64,000 nucleotides of DNA, from the NCBI RefSeq assembly GCF_042310355.1, contig NZ_JBHJMR010000015.1, positions 6,944 through 70,943 of the forward strand, read 5' to 3'. Both the position numbers and the translations under genes were made by a program. Every line of letters starts with the position of its first letter. The stretch's first letter is position 1. Source of the DNA: Wenzhouxiangella sp042310355. GTDB taxonomy: Bacteria; Pseudomonadota; Gammaproteobacteria; Xanthomonadales; Wenzhouxiangellaceae. The notes under the pieces were generated by a model that saw only the letters and a list, made by a program, of their open reading frames with translations, had not been told where the DNA came from and did no database searches. Below are positions 18,228-29,917 of the stretch, one piece after another.

Positions 18228-18400
18228 CTCTTGGAATTTTCAGGATCCAAGCACCAATTTTCAAACAAGGACCCAATTGTCAATGACCAAAGGATCCAAA
18301 CGTGGCCTCGGACACTCAAAGCGCCCCGATTCGTTTCGGTTACTTAAAAATTCGGTCATTGGGATTTGTTTGTAAATTGGTGCTTGGAATTTCGAATTTA
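18228..18400. repeat. Head-to-head inverted element, CCAAGCACCAATT word family
   Basis: The left arm (CTTGGAATTTTCAGGATCCA, CACCAATTTTCAAACAAGGA) is mirrored by GGATTTGTTTGTAAATTGGT and GCTTGGAATTTCG. About 60 bp lies between. It occupies the gap between the convergent HAD-like gene and gyrB. It is of the same type as 8462-8622. Confidence 0.75.
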
Positions 18401-18440
18401 CGGGGCCGCCGAGGCCCGCGCAGAGTTGTTCAGAGGTTCC

Positions 18441-20825
<2,385 letters not shown>

Positions 20826-20903
20826 GCGGATGCGGTTTCCAGGAAGATTTGCGCGCGACCGACGAGCGGAAAGCCGCCCGCGGAACTCCAACGCATGATT
20901 ATA

Positions 20904-21956
20904 TCACCGACGTTCGACGCGGCCCTGTTCCACGTGGAACATCCGGGCGGACACCGGTGAGTCGGTCGTGGCGGTGATCCAGCTCTGAACGGCTTCGCGC
21001 TCGAGCCACCGCAGCAGGGCGTCGAGGTGCGGGGCATCGAGCTCGGAAACGGGGTCGTCCACCAGTAGCAGGGGGCGCAGGGCCTGGCCTTGTGACAGCA
21101 GCCGGTACTGGGCCAGCAGAAGCACCACGGCCACCAGCTTCTGTTGCCCGCGCGACATTTCCGCCGCGGCCCGGCCATCGCAACTCAGCACAAGCTCGGC
21201 CCGATGGGGGCCGTGCCGCGTGAAGCCACGCTCGCGGTCGCGGTCGCGTTGCTCGCTTAGCAGCCGACCCAGCTCGGCCTCGCGCGGATGGCCCTCGCGA
21301 TAGTCCATGCGCAATGCGCCTGGGAGATGAAAGCCCAGCTCGGACTGGACGGCGGCGACAAAGGCCGAAAGGCGCTCGACCAGGCTGCGCCGCGCAGCTC
21401 CGATCCGCTCGGCCCCGCGCAGGAAATCCGGCTCGAGCGCGTTGAGCACCGAATCGGGGGCTTGCGACTTCAACGCGGCGTTGCGCTGTCGGAGCAGGCG
21501 GGCGAAGCGCTGCCAGTCGGGCAGGTAGGATTGTTCCACGTGGAACAATTGCCAGTCGAGGAACTGTCGGCGTCGCTCGGGCCCGCCGTCGATCAGCGCA
21601 TGGCTGCCGGGTTCGATCAGGGTCAGCGGCAGCAGGGCGGCAAACTCGCTGATGCGCCCGCAGTCCCGCCCGTCGATCCGCCCGCGCCAGCCTTCGGTAT
21701 CGCGCTCCACCCCCAGCCGGTTGCCGCCGTCCGCGCGCCGGGCCACGACCGACAGGGCATCGGCCTCCTTCTGGATCACGCGGGAAATGCGAGCGGAGCG
21801 GAACGAACGCCCGCGCGCAAGCAGGTAGATGGCTTCGAGAATGCTGGTCTTGCCGGCCCCGTTGGGACCGAAGAACCAGTTCATGCCGGGCGCCGGCGTC
21901 AGCTCGAGGGGTTCGAGATTGCGAACCCCCCGGATCGACAGGCGCTCCAGGCTCAA
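20904..21956 (-). CDS. recF: DNA replication/repair protein RecF
   Basis: A 350-residue SMC-like ATPase of the RecFOR recombination-mediator pathway. Walker A is FFGPNGAGKTSILEAIYLLA, the signature region is MSRGQQKLVAVVLLLAQ, and Walker B is LLLVDDPVSELD. Length is normal. It starts 4 bp downstream of the dnaN stop, which is the usual arrangement. Two FHVEQ tracts come from a repeated GTTCCACGTGGAAC palindrome inside the gene. Confidence 0.95.
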   Translation of the reverse strand: MSLERLSIRGVRNLEPLELTPAPGMNWFFGPNGAGKTSILEAIYLLARGRSFRSARISRVIQKEADALSVVARRADGGNRLGVERDTEGWRGRIDGRDCGRISEFAALLPLTLIEPGSHALIDGGPERRRQFLDWQLFHVEQSYLPDWQRFARLLRQRNAALKSQAPDSVLNALEPDFLRGAERIGAARRSLVERLSAFVAAVQSELGFHLPGALRMDYREGHPREAELGRLLSEQRDRDRERGFTRHGPHRAELVLSCDGRAAAEMSRGQQKLVAVVLLLAQYRLLSQGQALRPLLLVDDPVSELDAPHLDALLRWLEREAVQSWITATTDSPVSARMFHVEQGRVERR

Positions 21957-21960
21957 GAGC

Positions 21961-23058
21961 TCACAGCTTCAGGGGCATGACGACCTGGCGCACGGCCTCG
22001 GTGTCCGGGTCGGTGATCAGGCAGGAGCTGTTGGCGTCCTTGAGCGAGATGGAAACCTTTTCGCCTTCCATCGAACTCAGCGCGTCCATCAGGTAGTTGA
22101 CGTTGAAGCCGACCTTGAGCTTGTCGAAGCTGTGCTCAGCCTCGATTTCCTCGGTGGCTTCTTCCTGCTGCGGGTTGTGCGCGACGATGCGCAGGGTATC
22201 CGGGAGCATCTCCAGGCGCACGCCGCGGTATTTTTCGTTGGACAGGATGGCCGCGCGCTGCAGGGCGTGGGTGAACTCGTCGCGCTCGACCCGCATCGGC
22301 TGCTCGCTCAGCAGCGGAATCACCGCTTCGTAGTCGGGGAAACGGCCGTCGATGAGCTTGGTGGTCATCACGATGCGCTCCCGATCGACCCGCAGGAAAC
22401 CCTGTCCGAGCATGATCTTGAGCGGTTCATCGATGTCCTCGAGAATCCGGTTGAGTTCCATCACGCCCTTGCGCGGGACGATGACGCTGCGCACCTCGCC
22501 GTCGATCGGCGCTTCCGTCTCGGCCAGGGCCAGGCGGTGACCGTCGGTCGCCACGGCCCGCAGCTGCCCTTCGCGGAACTCCAGCAGCAGGCCGTTGAGA
22601 TAGTGGCGAACATCCTGCTGCGCCATGGCGAACGAGGTCTTCTCCAACAGCCAGCGGAAACGGCCCTGGTTGATTTCGTAGACCTGTTGCGTTTCGGCCT
22701 GGTCGCTGGACGGGAACTCGGTGGCGGGCAAGGTGGCCAGGCTGAACCGACTTCGCCCCGCGTGGACGGCCAGCTTGTCCTCGTTGAGCTGAACGTTGAT
22801 CTGAACGCCTTCCGGCAGGGCCCGACAGATATCCACCAGCTTGCGCGCCGGTACCGTGATCGCGCCGGTCTGGGCCACTTCGGCCTGCGCCCGGGCCACC
22901 ACCTCGACCTCCATGTCGGTGCCGGTAATGCGCAGTCCTTCGTCGACGGCTTCGATCAGGAAATTGGCCAGAACCGGCAGCGTCTGCCGTCGTTCGACCA
23001 CGTTGACCACCTGGGAGATCGGCGCCAGCAGCGTCTCACGTGGAATCGAGAACTTCAT
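21961..23058 (-). CDS. dnaN: DNA polymerase III beta sliding clamp
   Basis: The 365-residue processivity clamp. It starts MKFSIPRETLLAPISQVVNV after a good Shine-Dalgarno (GAAGGAGCAATC). It has the three-domain repeat and the C-terminal ending typical of DnaN (YLMDALSSMEGEKVSISLKD, RQVVMPLKL). It is separated from dnaA by about 250 bp that carry the probable origin. Confidence 0.97.
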   Translation of the reverse strand: MKFSIPRETLLAPISQVVNVVERRQTLPVLANFLIEAVDEGLRITGTDMEVEVVARAQAEVAQTGAITVPARKLVDICRALPEGVQINVQLNEDKLAVHAGRSRFSLATLPATEFPSSDQAETQQVYEINQGRFRWLLEKTSFAMAQQDVRHYLNGLLLEFREGQLRAVATDGHRLALAETEAPIDGEVRSVIVPRKGVMELNRILEDIDEPLKIMLGQGFLRVDRERIVMTTKLIDGRFPDYEAVIPLLSEQPMRVERDEFTHALQRAAILSNEKYRGVRLEMLPDTLRIVAHNPQQEEATEEIEAEHSFDKLKVGFNVNYLMDALSSMEGEKVSISLKDANSSCLITDPDTEAVRQVVMPLKL

Positions 23059-23308
23059 GATTGCTCCTTCATGTCGAGGCAGTCGGATGACTGTTTCTGT
23101 TTTTGTTTATAAAAAGAAATAAACAGTAGTAGTAGGGCCTGTTGAAACTGTTGATAAAACTTTTTTCCCTTATGTTTCAATTGCTTACCCTCTATACCCG
23201 TCTGTGGGAACTGGCGGTGGAACCTGTTGAGCGATTGTGGATAACTTGCCTGCGAAATTTTGTCCACAGCTTTTCAAGCTTCTCCCCACAACTTGTTCCG
23301 GCCGATGC
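23059..23308. other. Probable chromosomal replication origin (oriC), dnaN-dnaA gap
   Basis: The 250-bp gap between dnaA and dnaN holds a perfect DnaA box (TGTGGATAA, 23236-23244), a one-mismatch box (TTGTCCACA, 23260-23268) and weaker ones (TCCCCACA near 23283, CTGTGGGAA near 23204). Next to dnaN is an AT-rich stretch (23098-23170) with runs such as TTTATAAAAAGAAATAAAC that could unwind. The other flank, between dnaA and rpmH, is GC-rich and shows no box. Confidence 0.75.
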
Positions 23309-24637
23309 TCAGCTCGTCAGTTCCCGCGTCAAACGGGCGTGTTCTTCGCGCAAACGCCCGTCAGACTCGCATAAACTCTCGATTTTACGACAGGCGTGAA
23401 GCACTGTCGTGTGGTCGCGGCCTCCGAAGGCGTTACCGATCTCCGGCAGCGAATGTTCGGTCAGGCCCTTGGCCAGGTACATCGCCATCTGGCGCGGCCG
23501 GGCGATGGAGCGGCTGCGCCGGCGCGACAGCAGGTCGGCCACGCGCAGCTGGTAGAAGTCCGCGACCACCTTCTGGATGTTTTCGATCGTGATCAGGCGA
23601 TCGTGCACCGCCAGCACGTCGCGCAGAATCTCCTGGGTGTACTCGAGGTCGATCGAGCGCCCGGAAAAGCGCGCGTTGGCGATCAGCGAATTCAGCGCCC
23701 CTTCCAGGTCGCGCACGTTCGAGCGCATGCGCCGGGCGATCAGGAAGGTGACGTCGTCGCTCAGCTCCAGCTCGCGCTCGCCCGCCTTCTTCTGCAGGAT
23801 CGCCACGCGGGTTTCGAAGTCGGGCGGCTCGATCGACACCGTCAGGCCCCAGCCGAAGCGCGAACGCAGCCGCGCCTCGATGCCGTTGACCTCCTTGGGG
23901 TAACGGTCGCAGGTCAGCACGATCTGCTGGCGTGATTCGAGCAGCGCGTTGAAGGTGTGGAAGAACTCTTCCTGCGAGCGATCCTTGCCGGCGAAGAACT
24001 GGATGTCATCGAGCAGCAGGGTATCGACCGAGCGGTAGCGCCGCTTGAATGCGTCAATGCTGTCGCGCCTCAAGGCCTGGATCATCTCGCTGACGAACTT
24101 CTCGGCGTGCAGGTACATCACCTGCGCCTTCGGATTGGCCTCGGCAATGAAGCGCCCGGCGGCGTGCAGCAGGTGGGTCTTGCCCAGGCCCGTCGAACCG
24201 TAGAGCAGCAGCGGGTTGTAGACGGTACCCGGGCTGTTCGCCACCTGCCTGGCGGCGGCGAAAGCCAGCTCGTTGGATTTGCCCAGGACGAAGTTGTCGA
24301 AGCGGTAACGATCATCCAGCCCCCAGGAGCCGCCGCCGCGCTCCGGTCGCTGTTCGACGCGCGCCTCCCTGCGCGAGCCGACCTCGATCGTGACGGCATC
24401 GCGCTCGAAACCGTGGTAGGCGAAAAACTCGCGCATCATCTCGAGGTAGTGCTGGCGCACCTGGTCGCGCACCAGGTCGTTGGGCGCGCTCAGGCGCACC
24501 CGGCTGCCACCGTTGTCGTCGAATTCGAGCGGACGAATCCAGGTATTGAGTTCCTCCAGCGGGATCTGGCGTTCCAGGCGCTCGAGGCATTGCTGCCAGA
24601 GCTCGGTCATTGAACGGTTCTGCGACGACTCGGTCAT
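23309..24637 (-). CDS. dnaA: Chromosomal replication initiator protein DnaA
   Basis: The 442-residue initiator. N-terminal domain I starts at MTELWQQCLERLERQIP, after a 9-residue lead. AAA+ motifs are LLYGSTGLGKTHLLHAAG (Walker A) and TLLLDDIQFFAGK (Walker B). Domain IV, which binds DnaA boxes, ends with FGGRDHTTVLHACRKIESL. It is transcribed away from rpmH and followed by the likely oriC and dnaN. Confidence 0.97.
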   Translation of the reverse strand: MTESSQNRSMTELWQQCLERLERQIPLEELNTWIRPLEFDDNGGSRVRLSAPNDLVRDQVRQHYLEMMREFFAYHGFERDAVTIEVGSRREARVEQRPERGGGSWGLDDRYRFDNFVLGKSNELAFAAARQVANSPGTVYNPLLLYGSTGLGKTHLLHAAGRFIAEANPKAQVMYLHAEKFVSEMIQALRRDSIDAFKRRYRSVDTLLLDDIQFFAGKDRSQEEFFHTFNALLESRQQIVLTCDRYPKEVNGIEARLRSRFGWGLTVSIEPPDFETRVAILQKKAGERELELSDDVTFLIARRMRSNVRDLEGALNSLIANARFSGRSIDLEYTQEILRDVLAVHDRLITIENIQKVVADFYQLRVADLLSRRRSRSIARPRQMAMYLAKGLTEHSLPEIGNAFGGRDHTTVLHACRKIESLCESDGRLREEHARLTRELTS

Positions 24638-24734
24638 AAGCTGCTCAGTCTAGTCTGCATCGAGGGCAAATTCACCCCGCGCCGCGGCCGCCGCCGCACG
24701 GGGCGCGGCCGGGTTTCGGGACGGGCTCAAAACG

Positions 24735-24764
24735 TTGACATAAAAGCGCCCTGAGGGTTATGCT
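24735..24764 (+). promoter_or_regulatory. Sigma-70 promoter for rpmH-rnpA-yidC
   Basis: TTGACA at 24735-24740 and TATGCT at 24759-24764 are 18 bp apart. The pair lies about 130 bp upstream of rpmH in the divergent dnaA-rpmH gap. This is a strong match to the consensus and suits a ribosomal-protein gene. Confidence 0.7.
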
Positions 24765-24891
24765 TGATGTCTTTTGTTGGGCTACTCTGCGCGGTTCGCC
24801 GCCGCAGGGTCGTATCGGCGTGTCCGGCCAGGGTCGGAACCGGTTTCGAACAAGCCCGCCATTCTATCGCCAACAGTTTACGGATTCGGTC

Positions 24892-25038
24892 ATGAAACGG
24901 ACATTCCAACCTTCCAGAATCAAGCGCCTTCGTCGTCACGGTTTTCGTGCCCGCATGGCCACCAAGTCGGGTCGCGCCATCATCAATGCGCGCCGTGCCA
25001 AGGGCCGCAAGCGCCTGGCCGCCAACCCGGGTCGGTAA
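24892..25038 (+). CDS. rpmH: 50S ribosomal protein L34
   Basis: A 48-residue, Arg/Lys-rich ribosomal protein. The sequence MKRTFQPSRIKRLRRHGFRA and RMATKSGRAIINARRAKGRK is the L34 signature. The upstream frame is open but unconserved, and the ATG at 24892 matches the family start. First gene of the conserved rpmH-rnpA-yidC cluster. Confidence 0.97.
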   Translation: MKRTFQPSRIKRLRRHGFRARMATKSGRAIINARRAKGRKRLAANPGR

Positions 25039-25050
25039 ATTCCAGGGCCA

Positions 25051-25398
25051 GTGGCATGGCGGCATCGCCTGCCTCGAACCGCGCGCCTGCTCAGCGGTGC
25101 GCAGTTCAAGGCCGTGTTTGCCGCCCGCCGCTCCTGCGGCAACGAATTCTTTCGGGTTCACCACGCGCCCTCGGATCAGGCGCGGCTCGGCATGGCCGTA
25201 TCGCGCCGGGTTTCCAAGCGCGCGGTCGACCGCAACCGTATCCGCCGCCAGATTCGGGAATCCTTCCGATTGCGGCGCGAAAGCCTCGAAGCCCGGGACT
25301 ACGTGGTCGTGGCCCGGTCGGCTGCCCGCCAGGCCGACCGCCGCGCACTGAGAGACAAGCTCGAACAACTTTGGCAGCGGTTTAGCGACAACTCATGA
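25051..25398 (+). CDS. rnpA: Ribonuclease P protein component
   Basis: The 115-residue protein subunit of RNase P, which binds the tRNA 5' leader with the catalytic RNA. The RNR motif is KRAVDRNRIRRQIRESFR and FFRVHHAPS fits the central cleft strand. The start is a GTG 12 bp after rpmH. It overlaps yidC by 4 bp; no yidD lies between them, although yidD is common there. Confidence 0.95.
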   Translation: MAWRHRLPRTARLLSGAQFKAVFAARRSCGNEFFRVHHAPSDQARLGMAVSRRVSKRAVDRNRIRRQIRESFRLRRESLEARDYVVVARSAARQADRRALRDKLEQLWQRFSDNS

Positions 25399-27137
25399 AT
25401 ACGCGCAGTTTCCTTCTACTTCTCATCGGCCTGCTGGGCTTCATGGTCTACATGGAGTGGCAGAGGGACTATGCGCCGCCGCCGCGACCGGCGGCCGAAA
25501 GCGAGCAGCCGGCGTCCAGCGCCGACGCCGGTGAGGGCGCCTCGGCCGATGCCGGCCAAGGCGCCACCACCTCCGCCGACCCCGGTGACGTGCCCGATGT
25601 GCCGGACTTCGCCGACGATGAAGGTGAAGAAGCTTCCGCTGCCGATGTGCCCCAGGCGCAGTCGGAAATCAGCGCCAGCCGTCGCGTCACCATCGATACC
25701 GATGTTCTCAACGTCGACCTCGATGCCAACGGCGGCACCCTGGTCGACCTGCGCCTGAAGGACTACCCGGTCAGCGTCGACCGACCCGACCAGCCCTTCG
25801 TGCTGCTCGTGCAGGACCTTCCGGAACTGTTCGTGGCCCAGGCCGGCCTGGTGAGTGCCGGCCAGCCGGCACCCAATCACCGCACGCGCTGGCAGTTCGA
25901 TCAAGACTACTACGAGCTTCAGCCGGGCCAGGACACCCTCGAAGTTCCCCTGACCTGGCGGGATGAATCCGGCCTGGAAGTCGTCGCCACCTGGACCTTC
26001 CATCGCGGCAACTACGTCATCGACCTCGAGATCGAGGTGGTCAATGCGAGTGAGGAAGACTGGGAAGGCGCCCGCTATGTCCAGCTGCAGCGAACCCGCC
26101 CCGACATGAGCGAGGCCGGCTGGGCGTTCACCAACCCCGAGCGATTCAGCTACAACGGCGCGGCCGTCTACTCGCCCGAAGACGCCCTGACCAAGCGCGG
26201 CTGGGACGACCTGTCGGACAAGCCCTACCAGGCCACGCATGAAGGCGGTTGGGCCGCCATGATCCAGCACTACTTCCTGGCTGCCTGGATTCCGCCCGAA
26301 GACCAGCGCCACCGCTATACAACGCGCGAAATCAGCAACGGTCAGCTGCCGCGCTACCTGCTGGCGGCGACCTCGCCGCAGGTCACCGTACCCGCCGGCG
26401 CGCGCCACAGCTTCAACGCCCGACTGTTTGCCGGTCCCAAGCTGCAGAACCGCCTCGACGAAGTCGCCCCGGGCCTGCGCCTGACCGTCGACTACCGCTT
26501 TTTCACCATCATCTCGCGTCCGCTGTTCTGGGCGCTGGACAAGATTCATGCCCTGATCCAGCACTGGGGCTGGTCGATCGTGGTGCTGACCCTGCTGATC
26601 AAGCTGCTCTTCTACAAGCTGACCGAAGCGCAGTTCCGCTCGATGGGCAAGCTCAGGAAACTTCAGCCGCGCATCCAGCAGCTCAAGGAACGCTACGGCG
26701 ACGACCGGCAGAAGTTCGGTCAGGCCATGATGGAGATCTACAAGAAGGAGAAGGTCAACCCGCTCGGCGGTTGCCTGCCGATCCTTGTCCAGATTCCGAT
26801 CTTCATCTCGCTGTACTGGGTGTTGCTCGAATCGGTCGAGCTGCGCCAGACCTCGTTCCTGTGGGTGCCCGATCTGAGCCGTCCGGATCCGTACTTCATC
26901 CTGCCGGTGCTCAACGGTATCTTCATGATCGTCACCCAGCGCCTGATGCCGGCCGCCGGCATGGATCCCATGCAGCGCAAGATCATGCAGGGCCTGCCGG
27001 TGGTGTTCGCGTTCCTGTTCGCCCTGTTCCCGGCCGGGCTGGTGCTCTACTGGGCAACCAACGCCGGCGTGTCCCTGGCGCAGCAGTGGTACATCCTCAA
27101 GCGCCTGGACAAGGAAGAGGAACGCAAGAAGCGCTAA
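25395..27137 (+). CDS. yidC: Membrane protein insertase YidC
   Basis: A 580-residue inner-membrane insertase of the Gram-negative type. One N-terminal membrane anchor (SFLLLLIGLLGFMVYMEW) is followed by an Ala/Asp-rich linker, a large periplasmic beta domain, then the five-helix insertase core at about residues 370-560 (SIVVLTLLIKLLFYKLTEAQ, NPLGGCLPILVQIPIFISLY). The C-terminus is Lys/Arg-rich (LKRLDKEEERKKR). It inserts proteins with or without SecYEG. Confidence 0.96.
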   Translation: MNTRSFLLLLIGLLGFMVYMEWQRDYAPPPRPAAESEQPASSADAGEGASADAGQGATTSADPGDVPDVPDFADDEGEEASAADVPQAQSEISASRRVTIDTDVLNVDLDANGGTLVDLRLKDYPVSVDRPDQPFVLLVQDLPELFVAQAGLVSAGQPAPNHRTRWQFDQDYYELQPGQDTLEVPLTWRDESGLEVVATWTFHRGNYVIDLEIEVVNASEEDWEGARYVQLQRTRPDMSEAGWAFTNPERFSYNGAAVYSPEDALTKRGWDDLSDKPYQATHEGGWAAMIQHYFLAAWIPPEDQRHRYTTREISNGQLPRYLLAATSPQVTVPAGARHSFNARLFAGPKLQNRLDEVAPGLRLTVDYRFFTIISRPLFWALDKIHALIQHWGWSIVVLTLLIKLLFYKLTEAQFRSMGKLRKLQPRIQQLKERYGDDRQKFGQAMMEIYKKEKVNPLGGCLPILVQIPIFISLYWVLLESVELRQTSFLWVPDLSRPDPYFILPVLNGIFMIVTQRLMPAAGMDPMQRKIMQGLPVVFAFLFALFPAGLVLYWATNAGVSLAQQWYILKRLDKEEERKKR

Positions 27138-27175
27138 TACCGCGCGCCGCTCACCTGGCGGCCGCGGTGCCCGAA

Positions 27176-27996
27176 GATGCGTTACGGCCTTTGGCCTTCA
27201 CGCATCCTACGTTGCTGGGGTTCGGCACGGGTGTCGTAGGATGCGTGGAGCGAAGTGCAACGCATCGGGACGACGTTGCGGTATGCCTCCGAAGATTGAC
27301 GTTTTTGCCACCCGTTGGCTGATGCGTTACGGCCTTCGGCCTTCACGCATCCTACGCTGCTGTGGTGTGGCAGGGGAATCGTAGGATGCGTGGAGCGAAG
27401 CGCAACGCATCGGGACGACGTTGCGGTATGCCTCCGAACATTGATGTCTTCGCCAATCGGTGGCTGATGCGTTACGGCCTTCGGCCTTCACGCATCCTAC
27501 GCTGCTGTGGTGTGGCACGGGTGTCGTAGGATGCGTGAAGCCAAGCGCAACGCATCGGGACGACGTTGCGGTACGCCTCCGAAGGTGGCTGATGCGTTAC
27601 GGCCTTTGGCCTTCACGCATCCTACGCTGCTGTGGTGTGGCAGGGGAATCGTAGTGTCGTAGGATGCGTGGAGCGCAGCGCAACGCATCGGGACGACGTT
27701 GCGGTATGCCTCCGAACATTGATGTCTTCGTCACCCGGTGGCTGATGCGTTACGGCCTTCGGCCTTCACGCATCCTACGATGCTGTGGTGCGGCACGGGT
27801 GTCGTAGGATGCGTGGAGCGAAGCGCAACGCATCGGGACGACGTTGCGGTACGCCTCCGAAGATTGACGTTTTTGCCACCCGGTGGCTGATGCGTTACGG
27901 CCTTTGGCCTTCACGCATCCTACGCTGCTGTGGTGTGGCACGGGTGTCGTAGGATGCGTGGAGCGAAGCGCAACGCATCGGGACGACGTTGCGGTT
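27176..27996. repeat. BIME/REP-like array of six units between yidC and mnmE
   Basis: This 920-bp gap holds no gene. Six units begin with GATGCGTTACGGCC at 27176, 27321, 27466, 27591, 27743 and 27889, so spacing is 145, 145, 125, 152 and 146 bp. Each unit has two hairpins: GATGCGT...ACGCATC around GGCC/GGCC, and GGATGCGTGGAGCGAAGCGC with AACGCATC. Between hairpins lies GGGACGACGTTGCGGT. Units differ by few bases. The element type is REP-like and probably mobilised by a RAYT-type transposase elsewhere (inference). Confidence 0.88.
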
Positions 27997-28060
27997 CCCC
28001 CGCACATCCACGCCTTCGCCACTCCCCCTGCGATCGATCGCGCGTGGCAGAATCGCGTTC

Positions 28061-29389
28061 ATGAATGCATCGGTCGATACCATCGTCGCGATCGCCACGC
28101 CGCCCGGTCGGGGCGGGGTGGGGGTGGTTCGCCTGTCCGGGCCGGAGAGTCTGGACATTGCCGGGAAGCTCTGCGGCGACCTGCCGCCGGCCAGGCAGGC
28201 GGGGCTTCGCGTGTTTCGCGACCGCGACGGGCAAACGCTCGACTCCGGCCTGGTGATCGTCTTTCCCGGTCCGGGCTCGTTTACCGGCGAGGATGTGGTC
28301 GAGCTGCAGGGGCACGGCTCGCCCGTCGTGCTCGAGATGATCCTGGCCGCCTGCGTTGCATGCGGTGCGCGCCGGGCCGGGCCGGGCGAATTCAGCCAGC
28401 GCGCCTTCGTCAACGACCGCATGGACCTGGCCCAGGCCGAGGCGGTGGCCGACCTGATCGCGGCGGCGACCGACACGGCCGCGCGGGCCGCGCACAGAAG
28501 CCTGGAAGGCGCCTTTTCGAAGGAGGTCGATGAACTCGCTGACGCCCTGGTCGAACTGCGGATCTGGGTCGAAGCCGCGCTGGATTTTCCCGACGAGGAA
28601 ATCGACTTTCTCGCCGATGGCCAGGTGGCCGAGCGGGTGGCGGCCCTGCGCGCGCGCCAGGAGACGCTGCTGGCGCGCGCCGGTACCGGCCGGCTGCTGT
28701 CGAGCGGCGTGCGCATCGCCATCGTCGGGCGGCCCAACGCCGGCAAGTCGAGCCTGCTCAACGCGCTCAGCCGCCACGACGCCGCCATCGTCACCGAGGT
28801 GCCCGGCACCACGCGCGACGTGCTGCGCGAAACCATAACGATTGCGGGCTTGCCGGTCACCCTGGCGGATACCGCGGGCATCCGCGAGACCGCCGATCGC
28901 ATCGAGACCGAAGGCGTTCGCCGGGCCGAGCGGGAAATGCACGCCGCCGACCTGATCTTCTGGGTCGTCGACGCCAACGACCCCGACGCACAACCCCTGC
29001 CGGGCCTGCCCGAATCGGTTCCGCTGATCCGCATCGACAACAAGATCGACCTCATCGGCGAGTCGCCGTCGCGCGAGGGTCGTCACGTGCGCCTGTCGGC
29101 GATGACCTGCGAGGGGCTGGACCTGCTCGAGCAGCTGGTGATCGGCGAACTGGGCCTCGACGAGGCCGGCGGCGGTGAATATTCCGCGCGCCAGCGCCAC
29201 GTCGACGCCATCGATGCCGCCGGCGAGCACATCCGCCGCGGCGAGGCCGAACTGTCGTCCAGCGGCTCGGGCGAACTGCTGGCCGAGGAGTTGAGACTGG
29301 CCGCCGAAGCCCTTGGCGAGATCACCGGCCGCATGAGCTCCGACGAACTGCTCGGTCGAATCTTCTCGAGTTTCTGCATCGGCAAGTAG
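28061..29389 (+). CDS. mnmE: tRNA modification GTPase MnmE (TrmE)
   Basis: A 442-residue GTPase that, with MnmG, makes the cmnm5 modification of wobble uridine. The N-terminal formyl-THF domain starts MNASVDTIVAIATPPGRGGV. The G domain has GRPNAGKSSLLNAL, TEVPGTTRD and LADTAGIRET. The C-terminus ends with the conserved CIGK. The ATG at 28061 matches the family start; upstream codons are in repeat sequence. Confidence 0.97.
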   Translation: MNASVDTIVAIATPPGRGGVGVVRLSGPESLDIAGKLCGDLPPARQAGLRVFRDRDGQTLDSGLVIVFPGPGSFTGEDVVELQGHGSPVVLEMILAACVACGARRAGPGEFSQRAFVNDRMDLAQAEAVADLIAAATDTAARAAHRSLEGAFSKEVDELADALVELRIWVEAALDFPDEEIDFLADGQVAERVAALRARQETLLARAGTGRLLSSGVRIAIVGRPNAGKSSLLNALSRHDAAIVTEVPGTTRDVLRETITIAGLPVTLADTAGIRETADRIETEGVRRAEREMHAADLIFWVVDANDPDAQPLPGLPESVPLIRIDNKIDLIGESPSREGRHVRLSAMTCEGLDLLEQLVIGELGLDEAGGGEYSARQRHVDAIDAAGEHIRRGEAELSSSGSGELLAEELRLAAEALGEITGRMSSDELLGRIFSSFCIGK

Positions 29390-29467
29390 TGCGCGGGGTT
29401 TGCCGACGCCGGGCCGGCAGGCCTATACTCGAACGTCACGAGCGCATCTGACAAAGAGGGTGGTGGA

Positions 29468-29896
29468 ATGCACACGATTCGACAGATTATTGCCGAAAAG
29501 GGTGACCAGATCTGGTCGGTCGGCCCCGAAGACACCGTTTACGACACCATCCGGCTGATGGCGGCCAAGGGAATCGGCGCCCTGATCGTCCTGGACGGCG
29601 AGAGCCTCCACGGCATCATTTCCGAGCGCGACTATGCCCGCAAGGTCATCCTGGAGGGCCGGTCGTCACGCGACACGAAGGTGGGCGACATCTGCTCCAG
29701 CCCCGCGATCACCATTTCTCCGAAGGCCTCGGCCGAGGAAGGCCTGGCCCTGATGACGAGCAAGCGCATTCGTCACCTGCCCGTGGTCGAGGGCGATCAG
29801 TTGCTGGGCGTCGTCTCCATCGGTGACCTGGTCAATGCCGTCATCGGCGATCAGCAGAACCTGATCGAGCAGCTCGAACGCTACGTCACCGGCTGA
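29468..29896 (+). CDS. CBS-domain pair protein
   Basis: A 142-residue protein made of two CBS domains: VYDTIRLMAAKGIGALIVLD with GIISERDYARKVIL, then EGLALMTSKRIRHLPVVEG with LLGVVSIGDLVNAVI. Such pairs bind adenosyl nucleotides and act as energy sensors or regulators. It is preceded by AAAGAGGGTGGTGG, a usable ribosome site. It starts 78 bp after mnmE and has no catalytic domain. Confidence 0.9.
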   Translation: MHTIRQIIAEKGDQIWSVGPEDTVYDTIRLMAAKGIGALIVLDGESLHGIISERDYARKVILEGRSSRDTKVGDICSSPAITISPKASAEEGLALMTSKRIRHLPVVEGDQLLGVVSIGDLVNAVIGDQQNLIEQLERYVTG

Positions 29897-29917
29897 CCCC
29901 GACCCAGGGGGAAGACG

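Noticed and set aside
24638..24891. oriC in the dnaA-rpmH gap
   Set aside because: The gap is GC-rich near dnaA, has no TTATCCACA-type box and contains the rpmH promoter instead.
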